A stretch of 64,000 bases of DNA, from the NCBI GenBank assembly GCA_025403435.1, contig JAJQZP010000216.1, positions 1 through 64,000 on the forward strand. The letters run 5' to 3'. A model generated the notes under the pieces. The model had not been told where the DNA came from. It saw only the letters and a program-made list of their open reading frames with translations, and searched no databases. This stretch comes from Artocarpus heterophyllus. Taxonomy: Eukaryota > Streptophyta > Magnoliopsida > Rosales > Moraceae. Positions 46,700-57,912 of the stretch are shown here, piece by piece (within the stretch, counting starts at the first letter, position 1; each line of letters begins with the position of its first letter). The position numbers were made by a program, and so were the translations under genes.

Positions 46700-47361
46700 A
46701 TGGGCAATGTGGTCATGTCTCCGGCGTGCTTCAAGCCAAACCCTAATTCAACAGTTAAGCTAATATTCTTCGATGGCACAACCCGAATCCTTACCGGAAA
46801 GAAGCACATCGCCGGGGAGATCATGTTCGAGTTCCCAGACAGTATGGTCTGCCACGCCGATTCCTTCTTCATCGGCCACACCGTCCCGGCCCTCAGCATC
46901 CACGACGAACTCCTCCCCGGCCACACCTACTTCGTCCTTCCCATAGACCGCTTTGCCTGCGGCGTGGTGCTCTCTGCCGCCTCCCTTTCCGCCTTATTTG
47001 CCTCCTCGTCATGCCCCAACAAAAAGACCACTGGTCCAATCAACTTCGGCAACTCGCCGTTCGAGTACTTAAAGGGATCAAACGGCAGGGTTTTGATCAA
47101 GGTCTCGCCGGAGCTCATAACAAGATTGATTACAAGAGGTAAAAAAAGGAAACTGGGTCTAATATTGGTTGTCCTAGTAACAATAACGATGGATTTCTTT
47201 GTAGTACTCCGGAGCTGCAAAAGCACTATGAACAACTTGTAGGGTCTAAAGATCAATTATGGTCACCAAAGCTTGAAACCATTTCTGAGCATAAGATTAG
47301 GTTTTCGCCATGCAGATTCATAGGGTTAGAGTGGAAACTGAAAGAGAAGGAAGTGATATAA
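46700..47361 (+). CDS. PADRE (DUF4228) domain protein, frameshifted at an A7 run
   Basis: The frame from ATG 46700 encodes a DUF4228/PADRE start: VKLIFFDGTTRILTGKKHIA, GEIMFEFPDSMVCHADSFFI, LSIHDELLPGHTYFVLP, then GPINFGNSPFEYLKGSNGRV and VSPELITRLITRG. Just after this comes an A7 run (47141-47147). Downstream the expected C-terminal part of the family is in another frame: LCSTPELQKHYEQLVGSKDQ, WSPKLETI, RFSPCRFIGLEWKLKEKEVI, stop at 47359-47361. One extra A would join both parts into about 220 residues; as read, the first frame ends at 47242 after 180 residues with an unrelated tail. A GT-AG intron (47139-47204) was tested and keeps the wrong frame. So this is a sequencing or assembly error, or a real disabling allele. 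PADRE proteins are small, plant-specific and often stress-induced; biochemical role unknown. The MGN start recalls a myristoylation site but residue 6 is Met, so I do not claim it. Confidence 0.85.
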
Positions 47362-47373
47362 TGATATAATACA

Positions 47374-47412
47374 ACTTCTCTCCCCTCTCTCTCTCTCTCT
47401 CTCTCTCTCTGT
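47374..47412. repeat. CT microsatellite in the PADRE 3' region
   Basis: About 14 CT units followed by GT units, 13-50 bp after the stop codon. Confidence 0.95.
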
Positions 47413-47721
47413 CTGTGTGTATTCTTTGTTAAAATTACAAGACTAGTAATACTATATATACATATAAACCATATTACTAGGGAAACAAATTGTCTTTTGA
47501 TTACTAGAATTTTTGCCTCACTTTGTTCATATAGCTAGGTGATAATTTGTACAAAATTTTATGTATACAATGAAGATGATGATTATATGTATACTTGTTC
47601 CAACTAGTTAATTTTACACTGCAATCGATAATTAATTTGCCTTTGTTCTTTGTATGCATATAGCGCATATATAGGTAAAGGATTTCTTTGAAGTGCGTAG
47701 TACAGCTAGTCAAATTCTTGA

Positions 47722-48037
47722 AATAAGGATGGTAAAGCAATTAGATAAAAAGTAAGAGTGGTCATTAAATCCTCCAATCCCTTCAACCAAATCTAATTCA
47801 CAGAGTTGAGCATTTTTCAATCCGATTAATCTATGAATCAATACTATATAAATAAGGATGGTGAAGCAATTAGGTAAAAAGTAAGAGTTTTCACTAAATC
47901 CTCCAATCCCTTCACCCAAATGTAATTCACAAGGCTTCGATTGGATTGAAAAGATTATGCATTAGATGTGGATCGGATTATGCATTGAGCATTTTTCAAT
48001 CCGTTTAATCTATGAATCAATACTATATAAATATTAT
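47722..48037. repeat. Tandem duplication, period 129 bp, second copy with an insertion
   Basis: Copy 1 (47722-47850) and copy 2 (47851-about 48037) share 'aataaggatggt', 'taaatcctccaatcccttca', and 'ctatgaatcaatactatata'. Copy 2 holds about 55 extra bases, partly built from repeated 'ggattatgcatt' words. Confidence 0.85.
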
Positions 48038-49229
48038 AAAATATATATAATTTTTTTTAGAATTCTTTCAAGTCTTATTCAAATTTGTCTGTTACAATGG
48101 ATTGTAATTCTATAATTTAGTTGAATATCAAATATTTGAATTTAATTCGGTTGTAATAGGATAGATATTATTGAACTATATTTTATAATGTTATGTTATG
48201 TTTATTTAATCTCTATTTCTTAATGAATTATGACTTATAAAAATAGTACGATAATATTAAGAAGCAATAATTTTAAACTTAGATGCCCAATTCGTGATCC
48301 ACAAAATTCATTCTATAAAATTCAATGTTTTTGAATTAGACTGAGGAACTTGTAGATTGGTTTTGGATTGTGATTTTTATACTCCGAAGTAATAAATTGG
48401 ATTACTGTTGTAGTATAAAAAGGTTGTTCTCTACATAGGGAGGCAAATTTTTGAAAGATTGAAAGTTTTTGGTTTAAAGTGGCAAAAGAATTTTTCAAAA
48501 CAAATTTTAAAAGAAAACAAATATTTTTGAGAATTTTAAAGAAGACTTTAAAACATAAAATTAAAATAGTAAAACTTCGAGAATCCCTTATATATTTTGT
48601 AATTGATATAAAATTTTAACTCTAAATAATTATCTAAAGCATTTGATTTATTATATCTTTTCCCATTAATAGCAAACACTCTTACTAATTTTATAAGTCA
48701 ACCAAAAATGACAATATAACAAGCTATAATGTAGTAAATATTTTCTTATAAAGAGGAGCAAAACATCAATCTTTCACTAACGATTTAGTGCACTAACTAT
48801 GAAAATTATAACTGTTGTTACTATAATTATAAGTAACATAACTTTGAAAATAGAAAAAATAATAATAAATCAAAATTATTATATTTAAATGGAGTAAATT
48901 TATACATTAATTTTGACAGTATCTTGTTTTACAAAATATTTAAAATCGATAATGTAACAATAAATGATATTCCATAAAATTAAGCATTATTTCATTATTA
49001 TTAATATTAATTATGTAATACAATTAAATTACTTAAACAAAGCATGGCTTAGTTTATGTAAAAGTGGACAATATAACAATACTAACAATAATTATTAAAA
49101 ACTTGAAAATATAATTTGTTCCATAAAAATATAAGCATTACAAAGCATATAGAGCTAAAATCCAAACCAGAGTACTATGCAAACAAGATCATCTTTCTAT
49201 TATACTAGACTATCTACATTAATTTGGGC
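48038..49229. other. AT-rich spacer, nothing recognised
   Basis: No ORF or motif that I can support. Confidence 0.6.
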
Positions 49230-49254
49230 ATTCACTGTTACAAATTGGGCCTGC

Positions 49255-49610
49255 CATGACGGTTTTAAATCATCGAGGAAAACTTTCACGGTGGTTAAAA
49301 AACTGTTGTAAAAACCATTGTCGTAATACCAAATTGAGTTTTCACGACGATTTTTTATAATCGTAGAACATCTATATAGGCGCCAAATTTAGGTGTTTTT
49401 GGGGTCGTCTATCATGACTAATTTTCATAGAAACTATCGTGGAAATAAAGATGTTACACGCCGGCTTTTCAAAAACCATCGTGAAAGGTGTTGTTTCCAT
49501 GACAGTTTTTAGAACCGTTGTGGAAATATGGTATGCCACTACCTTACACGACGGTAGGTAATGTTTCCATGACTTTTTTTTTTTTGGCTAAAACCGTCAT
49601 GGAAAATTGG
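49255..49610. repeat. Left subterminal repeats of CACTA copy 2
   Basis: Repeated 'catgacggttttaaa', 'ttcacgacgattttttata' and 'aaaaccatcgtgaaa' words in both orientations, parallel to 30670-31110. Confidence 0.8.
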
Positions 49611-50310
49611 TTATGTACAAAAAAAAAGTGCATGAATTTCTAATTTCCTACGAGATGGCCAGTCCCATGTGTTATCTATTACTACAAGGCCCTGATTGCA
49701 TAAAAAAAGTGTATATTGAAATTACAAGGTCTTTACAAAATTATTTACATTTGAACTATTTTACATAATCATTTATCTACTATCCTATCTATGTTTGACA
49801 TATAAATTATACCTACTCAATTCTAACCTCATTTATATCTGTATGTATATAAATTCCTTTTTTGTTAGGGCCTTTATACCAATAATAATTATATCCCGCA
49901 TGAAACATAGAATAAAAAAACCACATTCTATATTTCTTTGTTGTCTTAGACACTTACGTTTAGAATATAGCGTTCCATTCGGTTGCAATGTTACAGTGCT
50001 TCTCGCTTGAAGTTTCTAATCGTTAAGCGCCCTAACAATGTGTCATGATTAAAATGAATTAATAAACACAATTATGTAAAACTTAACATAGTTTATAATA
50101 TAGGAAAAATTGATATGCACAATCTTATAAGCGAGACGAAATCATTACGTGATGGTGTCCGAGGGGATCAAACCCATATATTTGGTCCTCCCATGGTGAA
50201 ACAAGTGCCAACATCTAATGTTCTCCAACATTGTATGGCACGAAATATAATTTCCCCTTCAGTGCTTAAGCTAATAGGTAGAGGAGTGATGTGCCGTACT
50301 CTATAACATT

Positions 50311-50315
50311 ACTTT
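50311..50315 (+). other. Left target site duplication of the copia element
   Basis: ACTTT, identical to 59893-59897. Confidence 0.85.
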
Positions 50316-52315
50316 TGTTGGAAAAATAGTACGTAATAGAATTTTAAAAATTTTATATCGGAGTATTTTTCAAAACACAAGTTTGACATGCTATATGCAT
50401 AAATTAACTAGATCTTACTAACCTTTGAATGCTGAAGAACTCCTACAATCTGTGAAGAGAAGTAACATTCTAGAAGAGCCTCAACCAACTGGTCTTCTTT
50501 GCTATTCTCTATCCACAATCGGAGTGAGTGTGGGCTCACACGTACAACTCTTCCTCTAGGTGACTCTCCTTCCAACCAATTGAGAGAACCCAAAGCTAGT
50601 GTTCGTGATTTGTGAACAAGAGCTCTCATGGAGTTTCAGATTTTTACCAGCAGAATATCACTCTTAATCTCTCAATTGATCTAAATAACTAATGAGACTT
50701 ATTCCCTATTTATAGAGGTTGGTTCTAGGGTCAGTCCTTATCATATAAGGTCTCAAAAATTTGAATCAGAATCAAATTCGGATCAATATCTGATAAAATC
50801 CGTGTGAAAACACGTGATCCTTTTTTCCTGGCATCGGCAGGCCAAACTTGCCGTATCGGCATGCCGAACTTGATGATCGGCATGTCGAACTGCCGAAAAA
50901 AAGTCTCAGTGAATCTTTTATTTTCCACCCGAGATTCTATAAGATAAGGTCTCAGTTTTAATTCAAATAACCCAATAGAGAAGTTATCTAATTGAAACAA
51001 CTTTATCTAGATAATCTCTAGGAAAATAAATGAATTCCTAATAATTCTACAAGTTTATCTTGATTTAATTTATTTAAAAGTAAATCAACTGATAAACAGA
51101 CAAGAATTATCCGATCCCAATAATTTAACAAGTTTATCTGGAATTAATTTTGTCACAAAATTAATTCAACCGATAAATAGACATGAATTATTTGATTCTT
51201 TCGAATTTCAACCAAACTAATAAATCTGACATAAGTCACCAATTATTGGAAAAGCATGCCGTATCGTTACAGGATGTTGTGAGCTAGCAAAGGGGACCAA
51301 ATGAACCTATATAGTTCAAGCTCCCGATAATTACGAAACCCAATATCCTAGATATACATTTCATAATTATCAACTCCAACGCTACTTCACTAAAAGCTTG
51401 GAGCTGCACTCTCGAACTACATAGAATTACGAAGCCTGTATAGCTAAGTCTCCATGACATATCATATCCCCATAGGATTATCTATAACCGGCTTAAGGAC
51501 AAGTTCTGTCTTTCTTTCTCGATTATTTTTCTCTTACGTTCCATTATCTCGCCATCGAAAAACTTACTATCCATAGACAGTATACCATTCAGTTACACCT
51601 ATGTATCCAAATGGTTGACCACTCTAGTTTTTCAATTACAGAATAACGCATATAAGAGGATACCACTACTCCTAAAGAGGAGCTATGGATTCTATATCTA
51701 TGAATAACAAGTCTACACTATCAAGAGTCATGCCTCCAACATACCGGCATGTATACCACTATTAAGATGTGGGTGTCTCCCTTTGGTACATCAAAAGACA
51801 CAAGTCAAGACAAGGGGCCCACTATTCATCTTAGGATTAAGATACAATACATATGATTGTCTAAAGTGATCAATTTGCTGAGACAAAATTATTAATCCAA
51901 ATCAATTTATTTTATGTCCTGATCCAACACATCGTCACCTATGACAATGTGCAAATGTTTCTATTCATGGAGTCCACCTCTGATAGTCAAGACAAACATC
52001 TCCCAATTGGGATATAGAAAATATAACAATCTTTACATGAATAAAGCACCCAACTTTATTCCCTCGATTGCAGATCTTATAATTTAGACCATCACCTTAA
52101 GAATCGTGTCTTCTGCATAATCTATCCATCATATGCCCAATTCTTAAAGGTTTAGACCGACAGTCTTAGACTTTTGTTTGCTTAACATACATTTAATAAA
52201 TATGAACGTAAAGAGGACAAGATTTGGTATATAAACAATAAATAAATTCTTTATTGATAAAAATATCTCCAAAAACTTATTACATTTTTACTCCTTAGGG
52301 CATACATGTCTAACA
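50316..52315 (-). mobile_element. 3' LTR of the copia element
   Basis: 2000 bp, TGTTGG...TCTAACA on the plus strand. Counting by eye over about 255 aligned bases at its left end against the other LTR gives about 24 differences, all transitions. It carries GC-rich 'atcggcatgccgaact' words at about 50835-50900. Confidence 0.9.
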
Positions 52316-52326
52316 ATCTCCCACTT
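52316..52326 (-). other. Polypurine tract of the copia element
   Basis: AAGTGGGAGAT on the minus strand, directly before the LTR start TGTTAGACATG. Confidence 0.8.
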
Positions 52327-54000
52327 GCACTAAGTGAGTAAATATGACAAATCTCGCATCCCCATAGCTTCCACATGCCTCTTAAAGACTCTCCCAGTAA
52401 GTGTCTTCATAAATGGATCAACTAAATTGTCCTCTGACGCGATCTTGCGCACCGTGACATGCCCGTGCTCAATGAAGTCCTTTATCACATGATGCTTTCG
52501 ATCAATATGCTTACTCTTCTTGTGAAATCTTGGTCTTAGCATTAGCTATCGCCGCACTGTTATCACAGTGCAGTGATACCGCCTTATCCATACCAAGAAC
52601 TACCTCAAGATTCCCAAGGAACTTCCAGAGCCACACTACTTCTTTCGAAGCATTACTAGCTGCCATATACTTGGCCTCCACATTGAATCGGAAGTGCAAT
52701 CTTGCTTGACACTTCTCCAACTGATGGCACCGCCGCCCAGAATAAACACAAAACCCAAAGTCGATTTCTTAGAATCCAGAAAGGATTGAAAATCTAAGTC
52801 AGTGTATCTTAGAGGAGTCAAGTCCTCACCTGAATACATAAGCATATACCCTCGAGTCCTTCTCAGGTACTTGAAAATATGCTTAACCGTAACCTAGTGG
52901 TTCGGTCCTGGATCCGCCTGAAATCAACTTATAGTCCCAACCGGATAACAAATATCCGGTCTTGTGCAAAGCATGGCATACATAAGACTATCCACTGCTG
53001 AAGCATAAGGCACTTTCTTCATTTATTCTCTTTCTTCATCAGACTTTGGAGAGTCTTTCTTAGAAAGAGTAATTCCAGACCTCGATGGTTGTCCACCTTT
53101 CTTGGAATCCTGCATTGCAAACCTCTTGAGAATTTTATCTATGTAGCTAGCCTGGGATAAAGCAATCATTTTGTTCTTCCTATTCTGAAAGATCTGGATA
53201 CCGAGAATAAAATTAGCCTCACCCAAGTCCTTCATGTCAAACTTCTTGGTCAACCATAATTTGATCGATGACAATGCCCCAATGTTATTGCCAATTAGTA
53301 GAATATCATCTACATAGAGCAGTAGAAAAACCACATTTCTATCCTTAATGTGTTTGTAAACACATGGCTCATCCACATTTTGTGAGAACCCATAAGTCTT
53401 GATCACCTGATCAACTCTTATGTTCCGAGAATAAGAAGCCTGCTTAAGTCCATAAATTGACTTTAGCAGCTTACAAACCTTACCCTCTTGACCCTTGACC
53501 TTGAACCCGTCTGGTTGTTCTATATAAATGGACTCATCAAGATAGCCATTTAGAAAAGCCATCTTGATATCCATCTGCCAAATCTCGTAGTTAAGAGCAG
53601 GAATTATGGACAAGAGAATCCAGATGGACTTAAGCATGGCTACAGGCGAAAAGGTTTCCTCATAATCGATTCCTTCCTTTTTGCATAGAACCCTTAGCTA
53701 CCAGTCTAGCCTTAAAGGTTTTGACCTTTCTGTCCACTCCTCTTTTCCTCTTGTAGATCTACTTACACCCTATGGATTTTACCTATTCGGGAAGATCCAT
53801 AAACTCCCAGACCTGATTAATCTCCATAGACTTCATCTCTGTGTTCATGGCCTCTGTCTAGAGTTTTGAATCAACATCTTCCATAGCCTCTATGTAAGTA
53901 TAAGGATCCCTATCATGTTCATCCGGTTCAGCCAAGAAGACCTCCTCATTGAACATATACCTCTCAGGTTGACGCCTGATCCTCCCACTACGCTGAGGTT
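52327..54000 (-). pseudogene. Copia pol remnant: reverse transcriptase and RNase H
   Basis: Minus-strand reading gives, in order: a stretch upstream of RT with several stops (about 54000-53640; 'AEPDEHDRDPYTYIEAM' and 'KTFKARLVAKG'), RT (53637-53023; WQMDIKMAFLNGYLDESIYI, VCKLLKSIYGLKQAS, LLLYVDDILLIG with the catalytic DD), then after an in-frame TAA the part 'KVPYASAVDSLMYAMLCTRPDI', a TGA, a TAG, and RNase H (52845-52330; YTDLDFQSFLDSKKSTLGF, EAKYMAASNASKEVVWLWKF, HCDNSAAIANAKT, KHIDRKHHVIKDFIEHGHVT). One indel near 52690 breaks RNase H. The element cannot make its own enzymes. Confidence 0.9.
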
Positions 54001-54113
54001 GGCAAGCCGATCTGGGTGATCGCCCTGTCGGTCATGACCCATCGGCCTACCGATGCATGACAGATCGAACTAGAAGTTTGGCCTACTGCCAAAGCCACCT
54101 AATTTTTACCCCG

Positions 54114-54118
54114 CTGTC
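54114..54118 (+). other. Left target site duplication of the gypsy solo LTR
   Basis: CTGTC, identical to 57316-57320. Confidence 0.85.
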
Positions 54119-57100
54119 TGTCACAACCCGCCTTTTCGGGCTGTGATAAAACTCTTTCTTACTTACTTTAGGGCAAAAATTTAGGAATTTTTTTTAATAA
54201 AAAACGAAAATAAATAATTTACTTACATTAACTTTGATAACTCCCAAAATACTTTCACATACTTGTATTTACATAATTAATACTTTTACTTTCATAACAT
54301 CTTTCTTTTAAACATTTCATATCAAAATAACTTTAAATATACGCAACGAAAAACATTATAGCAGCGGACTCCATACCCAATCTGCACACCATCCACCCCT
54401 CCGCCAGCTCACCATTTGAACTTATTTTGACCTTCTCGTCGGAATACCTACAACATGAAATACTTAATGAGCTAACGCCCAGTAAGTCCCATAAATCCCA
54501 CATGGATACTCACATGAATGCATGAATCAATTATGCTTTCTTATAAACTTTCTTTATCCTCCTTATTTCTTATCTTTACTAGGGCCCAAGTGATTGTACC
54601 ATTGCGCAATTTCATTTAGGTCTATGTAACACCGTGACCATAACATATCCTTTAAACTCCCCTTGAGTTAGGAGTCAATACGACACTTTTCTTAATTTCT
54701 GGTAATACATTTACCAGTCCATTTATTATGGTTAACGTACCATGCATGAAGTGATAATCACATATTATCCATGAAACATAAATTCTCTTGCATAGCATAG
54801 TACACATAGGTACTTACTTTATATACACACTAGTACACATTAATATACGCACAGGTAGATAGCATAATGTACTCACAGGTACTTAACATAAAATGTACAC
54901 ATAGATACCTACTTTATACATACTCAAGTATTTATCATTGTATACACAGGTACAAAATCATGATACACATGCTCATTTTCATTATTGTACACATAGGTAC
55001 ATAACATATTATACACACAGGTACCAAAATCATGGTACACATGCTCATTTTCATTATTGTACATACAGGTACATAACATCTTGTACACACTGGTATACAT
55101 TAATATGTTCACAATTAGTCATACATGACTATACCCCTAGGTATTCATATTATGGCAAACATACAAGTTTACACTTAATTATACGTACAGGTATACATAT
55201 ACATACATTTCTTTCTAAACCTACATTTCATATTGTAGGTGGGAAGGGTACTTACTTGATGCGAATGTCGGGCAACTTAACCTCGATTTCCCTTCTCCTA
55301 GACTCCTAGGATCCTGTTGGCCAATTACAAAGCCATTAGCCAAATTCCACTATGTTTCGATACGAAACATCCGTTAGTTAGTAAATTGAGTTGTATTACT
55401 ATGTACAACTCTAAAAACCACTGGTTTTTTTTTTCTTATTTCTATCTAACTTTACCCTATCGTTTCTAACGAAGGGCGGGAACCTTTTTAGTCGTTTTCT
55501 TATCCCATTGGAAACATTTCAAGGCGGTTCGGGTTATTTGGACAAAAATAATGATTTTGCCCTTCGTGGGTCCACTGACCTACCCGAGCTTGATTTAATT
55601 ATTCTTATGAAAATAACCACATACTAATTTTAAAATAACATCCTAGTGGGTCAAATCTCTTTATTTCTCAATTATGCCCCATTTTTATAAAACTTTGCGG
55701 TTTAATCCCTGAACTGAAAATTTTGATGATTTTATCCCCGAGACTAAAATTTACTTATTTGCATCAGAATTTCCTATTTTTCTCAAGGTTCATTTACCAT
55801 ACCTTAAATCATTTTGAAAAATGACATTTTGCCATTTAACACTTTTTTCACTTTTAACATATTCTTGAAAAATCAAAAACTCACAAACGATTGAGTTTTT
55901 AGACAAACCGTCTGCATAGCCTAACAGTTTCGTCGAGATCTACAACTTTCATATTTTAACTTTTCCTAAAATCTCACTGTACAGGACTATCTTTCAAATC
56001 TGCCGAAAAGGAATTTTTTCTTTCAATTTAGTCCCATGGCATTTTTACAAAAATCTATTTCAAACTTGAAATTCTACCCCTACAGAAACCATTCCATGCC
56101 TTAATCAAAAGATTCTCATGCTCAAACATCACTTTTGCAAAGTCTAACATCAAAATTGCAAAAATAATACTTTTTGCAAAAATTACCATTTTGCACTATA
56201 AACCAAAGTTTCACAACTTAAACTTGCCATTCATCACATATACATGAAATTCCATCAAATATGTGCTCAAAAACTCACATGGGTTTTAAGAAATAAAAAT
56301 CAAAACAAAATTCAAAACTTTGAACTTTAAAACTTACCCAAATATCTCTTTTTTTGATTTCTAGCCTTCAAAGGCTTCTTGAACTTCTTTTTGGACTTTC
56401 TTTCCATGTAAAAATACCATGGATTAATTTTTGCCCTTTACCCATGAAAAATCCCTTGAAAACTCATGAAAAAGTTTAGGATTTTACCTTGAAACTTGTG
56501 GGAAATTCTTGTACTTGCTTGTAAAACTTGTTTGGGGGTATTTTTGCAAAGTTTGGGGGCTGAGAAATTTTTTTAGAACTCTTGGTTACGGCTGCCGGAG
56601 CTTGGAAGGAAAGGAAAGAAAAGAAAAATTATGATAAACTTGCCATAAATGCATCCTTATCACATTTGGTGACTCATGGTAACCCATGAGTATACCACTG
56701 GGTGTCACAAGGTGATTAGGCCACTTTTCTTGACATGTGGCCCAATAGAAAATCAAGGAGTGTTCACTTTGTGGAGTTAAAAATTTATACTGTGTAATTT
56801 TTCACCACACAGTATTTTTCCTATATTGTCGTGGTCAAATCAGTGTATTTTCTATCCTTAGACTGTATAAAATTATTTAACTTACTTTTCGTTCACTTTT
56901 AGAGGCTAATCGTAACAATTTTCGTATCTGTGTTTTCATTTAGCAGTATTCTTATACTGCTCTGGCCTACGTTCTACCCCCGGTTGGGGTCAGGACAACC
57001 TCTATATCCTATTTACATTCTAATCATCCATTCGCTTATATCACAATTTCACAATTAATTGTGACATAAATTTCATTTTATGGATATTATGCACAAATCT

Positions 57101-57315
57101 ATGAGTCATCAAACTCATAAAATTTGTATTTTACAATATCCACCATTGCATCACATATGTCATAAAATTTGCAATCAATACCGCTCATTCATATTTTATT
57201 GTAATTTTCACAAAGATTACTATTTTTACAAAATTTTACATTTTTAAGAATAAATTCATTAATTAAACCTAATTAAATATTATGTTTCATTGATGATATT
57301 TTCTCGGTCATTACA
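54119..57315 (-). mobile_element. Gypsy-type solo LTR (3.2 kb) nested in the copia element
   Basis: Starts TGTCACAACCCGCC and ends TCGGTCATTACA, with exact CTGTC duplications on both sides. On the minus strand 'cttactgggcgttagctcat' followed by 'catgttgtaggt' lies near the LTR end, the layout of chromoviral (Tekay-type) LTRs. No gag or pol sequence and no internal long direct repeat is visible, so it is a solo LTR left after recombination between two LTRs. Confidence 0.8.
54949..55090. repeat. 71-bp tandem repeat in the solo LTR
   Basis: Two copies of a unit with 'catgctcattttcattattg' and 'aggtacataacat'. Looser 'cacataggtac' words extend over about 54790-55200. A 123-codon ORF across this stretch is only the repeat read in frame. 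Confidence 0.8.
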
Positions 57316-57320
57316 CTGTC
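57316..57320 (+). other. Right target site duplication of the gypsy solo LTR
   Basis: CTGTC, identical to 54114-54118. Confidence 0.85.
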
Positions 57321-57897
57321 GACGTGTCAAACCTCACGTTCGGCTTGCCGATCTGCAACCATCGACCTGCCGAACTAGAGGGTTCGGCATGCCGACCGAG
57401 TAGAAATCACTCTTTCTAGAAAATATAATTTTAATACAATTTATCAATTTTATTTTCAACAATTTAAAAGCAAAAAATTAGAGACTTAGGAAATACCTTT
57501 GAGCGTCACCATCTATCTTTTATATCTGCCTTTTAGATCTGTCTTCTCCGAATAATTATTTAATTACAAAATTCTTACAAATTTAAATTAAATAATAAAT
57601 CCTAGACGGAGATGATAGTCCGCCATCTAATTACATAAAAAACCTAGATACACATTCTAACCTCTAAGGAACCATAACCGGTATAAATTAATTAATTAAT
57701 AATTAATTAAATAATAATTTAATCAACCATAATTAATTAATAAGCATTCACCATATAATCCATGACAACATATAAAATATATAGAAACCTAGAGTATCAA
57801 CTCTCTATAAAATTAAATTCAAGCATATGAGAGATTAAGATCACAAAATTTATGCATATAATATGATCACAAACTTGTAAATTTATGTAAAAATCAT
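57321..57897 (-). other. Leader region of the copia element
   Basis: Non-coding. It begins (on the plus strand) with GC-rich palindromic words such as TTCGGCATGCCGA and continues AT-rich to the primer-binding site. The part 57600-57900 resembles the end of the interior of the element at 1-2946. Confidence 0.7.
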
Positions 57898-57910
57898 GAC
57901 TCTAATACCA
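57898..57910 (-). other. Primer-binding site of the copia element
   Basis: TGGTATTAGAGTC on the minus strand, two bases inside the 5' LTR. It differs at two positions from the common initiator-Met tRNA site. Confidence 0.75.
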
Positions 57911-57912
57911 AT

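Noticed and set aside
47139..47204. A 66-bp GT-AG intron in the PADRE gene
   Set aside because: Its length is a multiple of three, so it leaves the downstream part in the wrong frame. Family-like residues are also readable within it (GFLC before STPEL).
46645..47256. Two minus-strand ORFs (93 and 109 codons) over the PADRE gene
   Set aside because: Antisense shadows of the sense gene.
54938..55309. 123-codon ORF with repeated His/Tyr/Thr pattern
   Set aside because: It is a tandem repeat of a non-coding LTR read in one frame, and the repeat unit explains the peptide pattern.
54119..57315. A complete small LTR or TRIM element inside the copia
   Set aside because: I found no pair of long direct repeats or primer site inside it; TG...CA ends plus the 5-bp duplication with LTR-type content fit a solo LTR better.
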